From Cryptolaemus montrouzieri (taxonomy: Eukaryota; Arthropoda; Insecta; Coleoptera; Coccinellidae), in the NCBI GenBank assembly GCA_013387265.2, contig JABFTP020000021.1, positions 4,462,001 to 4,526,000 of the forward strand: a stretch of DNA of 64,000 nt. Direction: 5' to 3'. The notes beneath the pieces were generated by a model. The model was given only the letters and a program-made list of their open reading frames with translations, had not been told where the DNA came from and did no database searches. Below are positions 23,116 to 57,199 of this stretch, piece by piece; positions within the stretch are counted from its first letter, which is position 1, and each line of letters begins with the position of its first letter. The position numbers and the translations under genes were made by a program.

Positions 23116-24625
23116 TAGATCATTCACTGAACCATTCAATGTTTGCTTTGATTCAAATCCTGTCAGTGGACTCACCTGATTGCTCATGGCTTTGCTTTTG
23201 CTCTCTCGTGAGATTTCAATTTCAGGAGTTACCCTGTTGTTACTCCACATCCCTCAGTTGGTTTAGTACGCTTGATGTCATTTTCATTCATCTGATCACC
23301 GTTTGAAACATAAGTTTAGAAAATATTGAATTAGAATTAATAAACGATTTATTAATTGAAACATAGAGAATACTTTGCCAAGAATACGGGATGCATTCTG
23401 CATAATAAATTCTACCTTCATACAATGTATACGGTTAATAGTGTACATAGAGAGAGTATGCATTACTCCGCTAACTACTCTAAATAGTTATAATTCCACG
23501 AATTCACCGCACAACATGTAATACTTCAGATTTCTTTTCTCGTTTTCCATCAGAACCCGCTTACCTACGCCGTTTGTAAATACCGGCGAACACCTGCATA
23601 TTCTAATGTTAACTGTTCGAATTTCCACCATTTTCCTTTGCGAATTATACAAATTCAGTAGCGTGACGAATTCAATTAAGCCCATATGGATACCCTGAGC
23701 AAACATGTTTTTCCTGTAATTTATACAAGTCCCTTCGTATTCTGTACCTATTCGCTTAGTAGAATGCGCTTTTGTACGCTAAAGTGAATTAAAATTATCA
23801 TGCAGGTTTGGTACTACGGGGTATAAATGCGGATACGGTTTTGCCGCTCAGACGAGAATGGGGAAGTTAATGATATTGATGACATATTTATTTTGTGGAA
23901 ATCCATTTCAATATATGAAAGGGAAAAACACTTTTGTCAGTTTTCCACATTTACTCGTTAATACACGACCGATTTCGACACTTTGGTAGAATCATGATTA
24001 CGAGATATATTTTGTTCTATGAATATAAAATAGGGGAATTTATCGAATTCAAATTGGCTATTGGGAGTAATAATGTGGAGTTTTCCGGAGTTTAATAATT
24101 TCCAAACTTTTCAAACGCATTCATTTTATTTCCTTTATTGCATTTGTGGACTTTTAGGCATTTTAGGTATAGGGAAACCTATAACAGATCGATGCCTATT
24201 AATATTACGAGTTAAATGGTGTATGCAAAAATAGGTAGTCTAATTTGAAAAAACGGAATTTTGTACCTTTGAATGTACTACGTAGATCTTGCAATACCGA
24301 GATCTCGCACCTATTCTGCAAGATCAATCTCTTACCCAAAATCATGCGCGATCTCGCGAGATTTGCAAGATTGGTATTATGTCAATTTTGGTTAGCTTTC
24401 AGTGTTTTCACATGTTCCCGGCGGCAACACGTGGCGCTAGGGCTACAGAGCGATAAGGATGAATAAGGCGAGACGTTTTCCGGTTGTCGTAAATTTGTCA
24501 TTGTTTTGCAAACCTGGACGTGTCAGAGTGCATGGCAATCTGCATATTTATAAACTATTCCAATAACAGTTGAAGATAATTCCTTGTGTGTTTAAGTTCT
24601 CTCGGTCTATTCGTTTTGTGTTAAA
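23116..24625. other. Non-coding stretch
   Basis: AT-rich, no recognised gene. Near 24285-24375 are several ATCTCGC / GCGAGAT words, including a perfect 12-bp palindrome ATCTCGCGAGAT, possibly transposon-end debris of the hAT relic that follows. Confidence 0.45.
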
Positions 24626-26490
24626 ATGACAACAAGGATAGTTTGTAAAGAGTTTCAAAGTGTTCCGAAGGCTTACATGTACATTTACTGTCCAAGCACA
24701 AAATTGATATTTCTCATAAAAAAGTGCAGAAAACATGACCATGGTTCCATCAAATTCTTCAATGCGTCATTAAGGCTACCTCCTCCAACCGGTACGAAGA
24801 GGCAGAAAGTATCTGATTACTTTTCGTCCCTACAAAAAGTTTCTTTGGAGGAAAGAATTTCAAGGATGATTTCTAAAGATGGTATGACTTTTAGATCTTT
24901 TTGCACGTCGAAAGACTTGAGAGAATTATTTGCGACTAGTGACTACAAATTACCTGCATCGCCTAACTCCATAAAACTGATTGTAATGGACTATGGCATG
25001 AGTTTGAAAATGAAAGTTTCGCAGGATCTTATAAATCTAAGAAAGAATAACCATAGATTCAACCTCACCTTCGATGAATGCAAAAACAGGTGCTTCATGA
25101 ATGTGAATGTTCATACATTTTAAGAGAATAAAAATATGTTGGGAATTTGGGTCTTGTGCGCATGGTAGGAAGTATGCCTGCAAAGAGTTGCATAACTATT
25201 TTGAAGAAGAAATTATCAGAATATAGATTGTCATTAGATGATGATATAGTAGGTGTTACTACTACAGATGGGGCCAGTGTAATAGGAAGGTTGGGCGACT
25301 CATGAATCCTCTTTACTAGCTATGCTACGCTCAGGGCATTCAATTGGGAGTTACAGATGTGATTCACAAATCGAAACGCAAAAAAAAGTACAAAAGACAC
25401 AGTCGTATCTCAGTCAGATGTGGAGGAGTCTGACGATCAAGAATTTGATGACATAATTGATAATGAAGGATTTGAATGCAGATTACCCACTGTAGATGAA
25501 GTTAACTTAGTGCCAGAATTTAATCACCTTATCAAAAAAGTAAGACAAGTCAAACTTTTTAAAAAATCACCAACGAAGGATGACATTCTTCAGAAATATA
25601 TGAAGGACGAATTCAGCAAAAATAAGCAACTCATGCTGGACTGCAAAAGACACTGGTCTAGCCTTGCAGATATGATTTCCACATTCAATAAGATGAAGCA
25701 ATGTGCGAGCAAAGCCTTGATTGATTGAAATCTTGGATCGAATACAAATCATAGTTTCTCAGACGAAGAATATCGTGCTTTATCAGATTTAGAACTCGTA
25801 TTTCAGCCTATAAAACTGGCAGTGGAAGTACTATGTCGTCGAAATTCAGATTTGTTAACTGCCGAAACTACTCCGCAATTTATGGTGAAAAAGTTAGAAG
25901 AACTCGGAACACAAGTAACACAAAAACTTGCTGAACATTTATGATCGCAGCATTCTGTTATTTGACAGGCCCTGTCCAATACGACGTATATTTCAATCTA
26001 ACTGCCTCTAAAATCTTCAATCAAAAAAAAAAATAATAAAGTTAATTGGAAGATTACACAAGAACAGTACTAAAGATGACAATATTGCAGTCAATATACA
26101 AAACAAACCCTCTACATCTTCAGTTGCAGATGAAGCCATGAATGAAAGTGATGACGTCATTAGATGCAGTGAAAAAAAATTTAGAGCCTAAAATGGCGAA
26201 CGCTTCTCTTCGTCTTGATGAAGAATAGGAAATGGCATTGAAAGAGCGTTCGCAAAAACGTGTGGCACCTTTGTCATCGTCACTTGATATGATTTTGAAG
26301 AAAGAAATCAATTTGTACGAGTCAGGAGGGTCAAAAGGACAAAATCTACAGTTCGCTCACCAGCTTCCGGTATGACCGGAAGTGCCACAGAATTGAAAAT
26401 ATTTTCGGAACTTAGTTCGAATAACATTCAAGACAACAACAAAAAATTTCTCCAATCGGTGATTCCTTTCTCCACATACTTTTATTGTCC
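24626..26490 (+). pseudogene. hAT-like transposase relic
   Basis: Starts at an ATG (24626) with a 165-residue frame containing a KRQKVSDYF linker, RSFCTSKDLRELF and LTFDECKNRCFMNVNVH, the last resembling the hAT DEW...RRYLNVNVH region with the first catalytic Asp. Further frames give LGLVRMVGSMPAKSC, a TTDGASV motif near 25264, HWSSLADMISTFNKM near 25650 and SDLELVFQPIKLAVEVLCRR near 25785, all in hAT order. At least four shifts or stops separate them. The C-terminal dimerisation region is weak. The DNA beyond 26340 shares short stretches with the MITE at 58.4-59.1 kb. Confidence 0.78.
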
Positions 26491-27125
26491 CATCTCGCTT
26501 GGACACCCTGTATTATTGTGAAGAAAAACAAAACTCTATTTTTTGAGTTCCTACGATTCATATTTGAAAAGACGCAACTTCGCATTATAACTCAACTCAG
26601 TAGTTCGATTTCACGTAAAAGAATCAACAATTTTCAGAATTTCCGAATAACTCGAAAGCGAAATAAACTAGCTCGAATCTGTTTGCGGCAATGAAACACC
26701 AAAAAAGTGGTAGGGAGGGTATTTTGTTTGTTTTTCCTTTAACGTGACCAATTTTTGCTTTTCGGCTAATGAATTTTGCCGAACCCCTCTCTTGTCGAGG
26801 GAGAGATCTTCAATGTCCAACACATGTCTGTTAGACAGGACCGACAGCTTTACATCTCCTTCGAGAGATGGACACTCAAGCGATTCCCAGAATCCGAAAA
26901 ATCGGTCCACTTAACTACTGAAACGTCGAAATCTACCCAGTACTGGTTTCAGATAGATGGAAACCATTCTAAATGTCGTTCTTTATTAGCGAAAGTACAC
27001 CAAGTATTTTACGGGAAGACCTAGCTATAAATCAATGTTAAATTACCGACAAATTTCCTCGTTTTACAATCTGAAGAATTTACGATTCCCAATAATACGA
27101 GCTAAGGAATATCATAGAAAAAATG
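26491..27125. other. Non-coding stretch before tRNA genes
   Basis: Overlapping short frames on both strands, no recognised product. Confidence 0.5.
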
Positions 27126-27207
27126 TGGCAGCGGTGGGATTCGAACCCACGCCTCCGAAGAGACTGGTGCCTTAAACCAGCGCCTTAGACCGCTCGGCCA
27201 CGCTACC
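27126..27207 (-). tRNA. tRNA-Leu (anticodon AAG)
   Basis: The minus strand folds into an 82-nt class II tRNA: acceptor GGTAGCG/CGCTGCC, A box GTGGCCGAGCGG, anticodon stem CTGGT/ACCAG with loop TTAAGGC (anticodon AAG), a variable arm CTCTTCGGAG, and T arm GTGGGTTCGAATCCCAC. All four stems pair, apart from one G-U in the acceptor. No intron. It lies antisense to fringe, probably inside an intron, 79 bp from tRNA-Lys. Confidence 0.96.
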
Positions 27208-27286
27208 TTTTTCAATATAAAATGGAGAAACTTAAATATATTACATTGCGTTAGATAATCGAACGAATTACAGATAAAAATAGATT

Positions 27287-27360
27287 CGCCCAACGTGGGG
27301 GCTCGAACCCACGACCCTGAGATTAAGAGTCTCATGCTCTACCGACTGAGCTAGCCGGGC
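27287..27360 (-). tRNA. tRNA-Lys (anticodon CTT) with one extra base
   Basis: Minus strand: acceptor GCCCGGC (partner GTTGGGC), A box TAGCTCAGTCGGTAGAGC, anticodon loop CTCTTAA (CTT), B box GGGTTCGAGCC. It matches the standard animal tRNA-Lys except that the 3' side of the T arm has five C residues where four are usual, making it 74 nt and giving an eight-base T loop or a bulge. It may be a decaying gene, a tolerated variant or a homopolymer sequencing error. Confidence 0.88.
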
Positions 27361-27617
27361 TGATGTTAATAAAATCAACATAATGACAGAAGGTATAACA
27401 AACATTTTTCGAGATATTCGCATGATATACTACCTGAAATGGTCGAGTGGATTGAGGACATCTGTCAATGGCCGTTGCAAATATATTCAATGACTGCATT
27501 CAATTTCAGTCATTGGAGCTCTAAAAACAAAGTAAAACAATAACAACATAATATGTATAAATTTTGATTAGAATAATATGAACATTGTAAATTTAACTTG
27601 AATTGGAAAAATTACAG

Positions 27618-27830
27618 AAACGGAGGGATTCGAAACCAGGCTTACGAAGAAACGGGTCTGTTATATATGAGCTTACTGGTCCGCTTTATCTAAAACTGAA
27701 TAAATTCAATTCAGATACTTTAGAGTTCACACAAATTTCAAATAAAAATAGAATCTTAACCTGGGCATTCGGAGTTTAATACGCAATCTTCTGAGCTATC
27801 TATGATCGTGTACATAAGTACTTATCTTGT
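27618..27830 (-). pseudogene. Decayed duplicate of the tRNA-Leu/tRNA-Lys pair
   Basis: 27618-27693 aligns with the tRNA-Leu gene over the B box (GGATTCGAAACC for GGATTCGAACCC), the variable arm and the anticodon arm, with many changes. About 27755-27830 shows a weaker resemblance to tRNA-Lys (CTGGGCATTCGGAG, then TCTTCTGAGCTATC). The offsets of about 490 and 470 bp from the intact genes fit an old tandem duplication. Confidence 0.5.
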
Positions 27831-28341
27831 TAAAAATTCAAAAAAATTCCTTTTAGATTTCTATATACAAATAAACTGTGCTTCTCCAGATCATTGTGAA
27901 AAAAAATTTTTTTTGCAATTAAAGAGATCCAGTTTTTGAGAAAATTGATGACTTTATACAAGGAAAGTTTCCTAAGTTCATTGTGTTCTAGGGTAAGTTC
28001 ATTGAAAACTGCGGACCTGGTTCTACTAAATGCTGGGCATGAGGTATTAGAGGTTCAACTTAGCCTCATCCAGTCCTAGCAATGGATTGATATTATGATA
28101 CATTAAACCTGAATGAATTCAATTTATTCTGCCTGATATATCCTGCTTAATAATTTGGAGTGAGTGGGATACCTTGAAAAGATTCAGCTTTTCTACTATC
28201 TGACGAGACGAGGGTGAGTCTTTTCTTTCCAAACCTTTCTAGGTTTATACCGTTCCGAACTACAGTAATTGGAATCAAGAGCTCTTATTAATGCTCGATT
28301 AACGTGCATAGTTAAGAAGAATTCACTTCAGAACCATAATT
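27831..28341. other. Non-coding stretch
   Basis: No gene or repeat recognised. Confidence 0.45.
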
Positions 28342-28878
28342 TTGGATGATGAAGAATATTTTACATTATCCCATTCTGAAATCAACTGTAATGCAGGTTT
28401 CTATACAAATAACATAGAAAACTGTCCAAACAAATTAAAATTCAAAACAAAGAGAAAATTTGAAGACAAGGTTTTGGTTTGGTGTGCTATTTCTGAATCT
28501 GGGGTTTCAAGACCATATATAGGGCATGTGAGAAGCGAAGCTGTTGATGCAAACCTATATACTGGAAGGTGTCTCCCAAAATTGTTAGATTTCATCAATA
28601 CCTATCACGCTGATGACGAAATAATGTTTTGGCCAGACTTGGCGTCTTCCCATTATGCGCGAGTTACGAGAGATTGGTTAGAGGCTAATAACATCCCATT
28701 TGTACCTCGCGTAGATAACACCCCAAACGTTCCACAAGCAAGACCAGTCCAAGATTTTTGGGGTTTACTGACAAGGAAAGTCTATGCAAATAGATGGGAA
28801 GCCCAAAACGAAGAAGGTTTGAAACAGAGAATCTTTCAGAAGATACGAGAATCGATGTGGATGTCATACAAAGACTGA
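28342..28878 (+). pseudogene. IS630/Tc1/mariner-superfamily transposase, catalytic half
   Basis: Open frame of about 178 residues without a proper start. It contains DDEEYFTLSH (first Asp), VLVWCAISESGVSRPYIG, IMFWPDLASSHYA (second Asp) and NVPQARPVQDFWGLL. In the related family the last motif usually reads RPIEDFWG, whose Glu is catalytic; here it is Gln, 37 residues after the second Asp, followed by Asp. The helix-turn-helix half is missing, so this is a 5'-lost and probably dead copy. Confidence 0.8.
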
Positions 28879-29154
28879 TGGGAGGTGTTCGGATTAAATT
28901 GCGCAGAACGGGCCCCTATCAATCCTTTAAATACGATTTTATAGAGTTTAGATATGAGGTGAAATCCTAATGATATAATCAATTCAATGAAGTTTTTTTC
29001 ACTAATTAATTCATCTATTCCAATTTTTTCCCAAGACTTTTGTGACATACCTTCACTGTCTTTCTATACTATTGCATTGTTTCTACAAACAGCTAGAAGA
29101 ACTAATGTGAAAATACAAATTTTTAACGAAAAACATATACAATTGTGACAAAAC

Positions 29155-29790
29155 CGACATTTGTACCGTCCAAGATCCTAGAAAAGTATTAACTGCAATG
29201 AAGAATAGAGTCTATTAATTTGGGATAGGGGTAAGAATATCACTCTGCTCTACACCATCAGGGCTGCAAATGTATGTGACCTGCCAATATTTATTCTTCC
29301 CCAACGAGGACTCTGGACTCTTGAAAATGATGGCCCAACAGCAGCAATTTATAACAACGGACAAAAGATGGATAGATGAAGAACATTTCCTTCAGTGGTT
29401 CAAGTACCACGTACTATGGAAAACCGTCTACAGAAGAAGCGATTCTAATAGTATTGGATAATCGTGCGAGCCACATTTCTCTGGCCATCTGTCCATTTGC
29501 AATCTCTACCACTCCATACAACAAATCGCATACAACTATCAGATTTGTCCTGTTTTGTTCCATTCAAGGCTGCATATGGAAGAGAACGCGATTTATTCAT
29601 GAAGAACTAACTTTGACGAAGAATAACACCTTATGGTGTTGCTTTGTTGGTAAAGCATTCTCCAATGTTGCCTTCGTGAGTGCGAAGCTGAAATCCTTCA
29701 ATAAGGGCCAATTGTTGTTCAAGATCTTGCTAACTCTATTTCAGAACTGACCTCTGCAAGTGGTATTGACTTCGTATCATACCTAACTGC
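29155..29790 (+). pseudogene. Pogo/Tigger-like transposase relic (DDE_1)
   Basis: Plus-strand frames give CTVQDPRKVLTAMKNRVY, an ISLCSTPSGLQMYVTC-like stretch, WIDEEHFLQWFKY, STEEAILIVLDNRASHIS (the catalytic LVLDNH-like motif) and a GCIWKRTRFIHEEL segment corresponding to the usual GPLKAAY region. The order fits the second half of a jerky/Tigger DDE_1 domain. Three or more shifts occur. It is a different fragment from the minus-strand pogo relic at 10.6 kb. Confidence 0.72.
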
Positions 29791-29934
29791 TACTAGGCTA
29801 GAACGAAATATCCCTATTCGTCTCAGTAATTCTGAAAAAGCGACTGTATCGTTGTTTCAATCTTTTTTCATTCTCTCTTCGGACGGGGCTATGCATGTCA
29901 TACCACAGGTGTGACCGCCCAAGATTTAATGTGT

Positions 29935-30110
29935 CTGTTCACTCGTTTTTGAAGTTCCATAGCACACTTACCCTGTAAACAAAAGAACTTCTATAGAGAG
30001 AGGTATCTGGCGTAGCTAGTTGGACCGTCCGCTGATGAAAGTTTTTCGCGAGCCCGGTTTTCTTTTGGAACTCGATTCTTTCTGGAATCAAGCTTTTCAG
30101 TTCTTTAGAG
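29935..30110 (-). pseudogene. Possible LINE ORF2 C-terminal fragment
   Basis: Minus-strand peptide with YRSSFVYRVSVLWNFKNE resembles the S...R.S.LWNSLP tail of jockey/CR1-like ORF2 proteins. The match is short. Confidence 0.35.
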
Positions 30111-30349
30111 CATTTATAGAAATACACACAACCAAGTTCATATGGAATCACCAGGTATTTTGAATATTACCTCAGGGATTTTGGAAATTTCGTATTGTTA
30201 GAATTGATCTTTTTTGAGATATTTTAATTGAAAAAAGAAATAAATTAAGGTTTATTTTAAGAAAGAAACAAACAAAAGAAAATATGAGACTTTCCGCATG
30301 TAGTAAAAAAAAATGAAAATTGTTTTCCTCGCGGTATTTTTTTCTCGAC

Positions 30350-31318
30350 CTCAGTAGCTTGTATTACCTCCTCTTACCCTGTTACAAGCCTGAATCCGTC
30401 TGGGTCATGCTATGGATCAGGTCTTCGACCTCCTCTGGGGTGATATTCTGCCATTCTTCTATGACGGCTTGGATGAGCTGTTGTGGGGTTCCCGGATTAT
30501 CCTGGCGCGATCCAATTTTCCTTTTGAGATTATACCAAAAATGTGCAAAATATCGTTTCCATCTGTTTCGAGATAAAGTCGCGCGTGGTTGCTGGTATGC
30601 GGAGAAGCATTATTTTGCATAAAAGTGAAATTCTCATTGTGGGCACCTCGTCAGAGTCTTACTATGAGCTCTACGTCCACGTAATTCGTCATAATCGCAG
30701 GAAACGAATTCAAATCTGTTTAACCTTCCAGTATAATGCCACTCCAAAACATCACACTGCCCCCTTGGTATTTCGGAATTTGTCTTGCTGCTCGGAGTCT
30801 AGCTTGTCTTCCAGGACCCCTTAAAACCCGAATTCGGCGGTTATCTGATCGAATACCAAGATCATTTCGCCAATTCTCAGTATTCCAATCTTGGTGCTCG
30901 ATACACCAATTTTTTGTTGTCTGGTTAGCTCTGAAACTCTTAAGGGCCTTCTGCTGTATAAACTCCTTGAACGAAGTCTTTGACGTATCGTTTCGACTGA
31001 TACACTGATGTCTGTTGCTTCTAGAAATTGCCTTTGGAGTATGGACGCACTAGGGTCTCTTCTTGCAATTTGGCACAAAAAGCGGTCTTGTTCTTCAGAA
31101 GTGATCTTCCTACGACTTCTTCTTGGCCCATTTTGCAGAGATTGTAGCTCCACGTATTGGGCGTAGGTTTTTGAAATCACCCCATGTAATACCCCCATTG
31201 TGGCAGCGATATCCCGAACATGTGATGATAATTTTACATTTCTTATCATAGTATCAAGTTTTTTAAAACAAAAAACCTCATTCTTCACAAGTAGCCAAAG
31301 ATCCATGATTAAAGACAA
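30350..31318 (-). pseudogene. Tc1-like transposase relic
   Basis: Frame 30821-31318 (minus) carries the paired-type DNA-binding half: SSHVRDIAATMGVLHGVISKTY, RRSRRKITSEEQDRFL, ARRDPSASILQRQF and TIRQRLRSRSLYSRRPLR. Downstream in other frames are GGAV.CFGVALYW (for the GGSVMFW motif), an FTFMQNNASPHT-like stretch (second Asp replaced by Asn as read) and IEEWQNITPEEVEDLIHSM at the C-terminus near 30440. Shifts and stops are numerous. Confidence 0.78.
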
Positions 31319-31790
31319 TCAATAATGTGAAATACCGAGTGATTCCATATAAATTTGGTTGTGTGTATAGTACCTGTAGAAAAGAGGAGGATCAGCAATG
31401 TGCAACCTTTGAGTGAGAGGCTGGAGATCCCCCATGATTTCTTTTATGTCTTCTATCGATTTGAAACGGGTAATTTGAGTTTTGGAAGAGGAAAAAATTC
31501 GACCGGAGCCATATTCCATAGTATTTGTTGACTTTTTGGCCATAAACTCATTCATATTGATGCATTATCGTTTTGCAAAGCCATGAATTTTCTTTCTACA
31601 AATCTAGCCTTTTTAGACAAATTTACTCTCTCAAACGTCGCATAACGCTCAGGTAATATTCTTTATTTACCGTCTGACTTTTTGGCAAGAATTTTGAGAA
31701 CACAACGCCACTATAATCAGAGAAAAAACCAGTCAACATCACCTTGACTTTATATCGGCTTTGACGAATTGCGAATTGTGTAACCTACCC
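31319..31790 (-). pseudogene. Mariner transposase fragment
   Basis: Minus-strand frames give KVKVMLTGFFSDYSGVVF, LPKSQTVNKEYYLSVMRRLREK, a FMAKKSTNTM stretch and RFKSIEDIKE, matching the middle and C-terminal part of DD34D mariner transposases. It is a diverged relative of the fuller copy at 32490-33540 and abuts the Tc1 relic without visible TIRs. Confidence 0.75.
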
Positions 31791-32039
31791 AATTACTAAT
31801 AGGATGTACACTTATAATAATTACTTTAATTAGAAAAGGTTCACACTTTGTGGTTTACCCTGTTCAGTCGTTTTAGATGAGTCGTGGATTTTAGTTCCCT
31901 TCAAGCATTCAATAAAATAAACACAAATTATTTCAAATTATCTATTTAATGAATATCTAGGCTTCACAAAATTTAAGAAGTGGACTTATCTTTATAGTAG
32001 TGTGATTGATCTCCAAAAATAATGGGGGTTGGTGACTAT

Positions 32040-32235
32040 CCAAGAAAATTATTAAACTCCTTTGTCCTGCCCAAAATAGAGGTGTTGAATTTGTCCTCTC
32101 CAAAAAACAATATAGCCGGTGCCCTGTCCTCTCCAAAAAAAAACGTGGCTGGTGTTTTGTCCTCTCCAAAAAATATCTAGCTGGTATTCTGTCCTCTCCG
32201 AAAAAATATGGCTCTTGTTTGTCCCCTCCAAAAAC
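32040..32235. repeat. ~33-bp minisatellite
   Basis: About six imperfect units, each with GTCCTCTCCAAAAAA followed by a variable stretch often containing GGCTGGT. Spacing is 30-36 bp (units near 32061, 32091, 32125, 32157, 32189, 32219). Both overlapping minus-strand frames simply read the repeat and are not genes. Confidence 0.8.
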
Positions 32236-32489
32236 CCTTTCATTTTAAAAGGTTATTAAACAATTCATAAATTATTATGATTACTTAATTTCGAGTGGTT
32301 TCAATGAAGTCTTCAAAGGAAATGAATGAATTTCGGTGTTCTCTCAGTTGTCATTCTTCGGTAGTCGCCGATGGTAGAGGGGATTCTTCACATAATGAAT
32401 GGTCATCAAAGTGACTTGCACTGTGTTAAACTTGCACTGTGTTAATCCAAAGTTTATTCAGTTAAAGTAGTAGCGTCCACTAAGCACAT

Positions 32490-33540
32490 ACATTCTAACC
32501 GGGAATTGTTCAATGAAACACAAAATATTTATTTTTCATTCTAATTTATTGTATCGCCTTCAAGGTAGTCACTTCTGAAATAATACATCTAGGCCAACGA
32601 ATAAACCAATCATCAAAACATTTTTCAAACACTTTTTCCGGAATCGCCATGAATTCTCTTTCATGTCTTTTATTGATTCGAAATAGGTACCTCAAAGTTG
32701 TAATTTCGGTTTTGGAGAAAGACAAAAGTCTGCCGGAGCCATCTCAGGTAAATACGGTGGTTGTTCGATGGTATTTGCTGAGTTTTTGGTCAGAAATTCA
32801 TTCATAAAGATAGAGGAAATGGTGCATTATCGAGGTGCAAAACCCATAAGTTTTCTTTCCACAAATCTAGCCTTTCTCGACGAATTTGCTCTCTCAAACG
32901 CCGCATAACGCTCAGGTAATATTCATTCTTTACCGTCTGACTTTCTGGCAAGAATTACAAGTGGGCGACAGCGCGATCATCAAAGAAAACAGTCAAACAG
33001 TCAACGTTAGCTTTTGATCGACTTTGACGGGGTTTTTTCGGTTTCGGTTCAGTTGGAAGGCGCCATTTCGAAGCTTGTGACCGGTTTGCATGTCAAACTC
33101 ATGAATCCGTCGTTTATCACAAGCTATAATGCATTTTTGAACAAAATACAGGTCTTCTAGAACTAGTCGAGCGGCAAAGCGTTTCATACCCAAACAATCC
33201 TTCAAAACGGTACGAATTGATTTCAAACTCTCTTTCAAACTTATATGACGATTTTCAACTACCATTTTCTTTACTTTATCGATTTTAACTCTTCAGGTAA
33301 AGATGTTGATGGCCGACCGTAGCGAGGAAAATCTTCCTTCGCATCTCGGCCGCTGTTTGATGCACGTGTTTCGGATAGAGTCGATTCTTCGTAAGCCTTC
33401 TGTTACATTTCGATTCGGCACACGAAATTTGAGACAAATTCTTTGTTCGATAATTTGGGCCATTGTAAAATTCGCAATACACGCTTGTAAGAATTAACAA
33501 AATCGAACGCTGTGAATAAACAGTTGTGCCAACTTAGCAA
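32490..33540 (-). pseudogene. Mariner (DD34D) transposase relic
   Basis: Read from 33540 down on the minus strand: a helix-turn-helix half in broken frames, MVVENRHISLKESLKSI, LGMKRFAARLVLEDLYF, IHEFDMQTGHKLRNGAF (the usual Asp of the ITGDE motif lies in a damaged stretch before it), LPESQTVKNEYYLSVMRRLREQI, WVLHLDNAPF (second Asp) and a degenerate C-terminus near 32560 with YLEGD. At least five shifts. Non-functional. Confidence 0.8.
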
Positions 33541-33773
33541 CAACAAATATTTCGACAATCATTTCAAGCACATTTTTAACTAATCATTTCCCGGTACTTT
33601 CTTGACAGAATCTCTCCCTTATATTTGTTACTTTGAACAATTTTTGTTCGTGAACAACAAATGTCTTAGTCTTCAGAGTTCTTAACCAATCCACGAAAAT
33701 CGTTTATCCTCAACCACTTCGACTATCAAACTATCTGTGACGATATTTTCTGAAATTTTTTTTTCTTTTTCAG

Positions 33774-56246
<22,473 letters not shown>

Positions 56247-57013
56247 TCCGAAGGCAGCTCAGGAATGAGTTCGCTCAACGAAGAACCCAACGTGTCTTGA
56301 CAAAGGGTCATCATTAACGCCGGAGCCTCTTGACCCAAACTTCCGACAATCATTTTTGATGAATCATCTGAAAAGAATAAAAGAAGTGAAATAAGACACT
56401 TCACTGCATCATTTTGAGGCGATTAAAGCGAGAAATGGACACGTGTGCCGGCGGTCTTCATTCCTGCAAATCATCTTTGTTATCTGTGATTTTGTATATA
56501 GGCGCTGGATAGTTGTGTAACATTTCATTAAATTTTTTCGTTAAGTTGAAGTGTACGTCGTCTAATAACCAATTAACTAGTCTGGTGAAACCAAGAATGC
56601 AATCCATGTTTTTATATGTGACGAACGTGCAATGTCATTTTATTTTTAAAAAAGTTCACGATAGAATTATTTTTCAATTTTGATTAATCTCTTTTATTGC
56701 TTCACTCATATTTACTTAGATTTATTTAATGATTTTAACGAATTATTTTGTTAACAACCAAGAACAAGAAACATATTAATAAATGGTTTATTTTAATTTG
56801 AGTCCAGTCAAAATAGACTAAAAGAATGGTAAGCTATAATAATTCATATAGAGCTGAAAACTGATATAGATCTGAAATCTTACTATTATTCTTTCTTGTT
56901 TCCCTAATGAATTCTTTGCAGCTGCAGATATCAACCTTCATATGCAGCAACCATATATTATATGACATTTCCTTAGCTCTTACAATTTTGAATCTCCTAT
57001 TCAGAATCTTAGA
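56247..57013 (+). other. Probable fringe 3' UTR and flank
   Basis: Follows the stop codon. AATAAA occurs at 56376-56381 and 56778-56783 and either could serve as polyadenylation signal. The UTR end cannot be fixed from sequence alone. Confidence 0.45.
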
Positions 57014-57090
57014 ATACGCCTCAGTGGTTGCACGGTTAGTGCTCAAGCATATTGGAACTGCTCAGCTGAGTTGCCTGGTTCGAATTCGGG
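57014..57090 (+). repeat. tRNA-like head of a possible SINE
   Basis: Pol III-type boxes: an A box GCCTCAGTGGT (57018-57028) and a B box GGTTCGAATTC (57077-57087), about 50 bp apart, in a stretch without good tRNA stems. This suggests a tRNA-derived SINE or a decayed tRNA. The body to about 57200 is unassigned. Confidence 0.5.
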
Positions 57091-57199
57091 TTCAAGTTAT
57101 GGATGTTGTCCTTGAACAAAAAAGTGACACTTGCAAGAGTCTCCTAAAAGGGGCATAAATTTTCGAATACCAGATAACTTGTAATATTTGTGGTGTCAG

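Noticed and set aside
25420..25728. Domesticated hAT gene
   Set aside because: Frames are separated by stops and shifts and no conserved continuous ORF exists.
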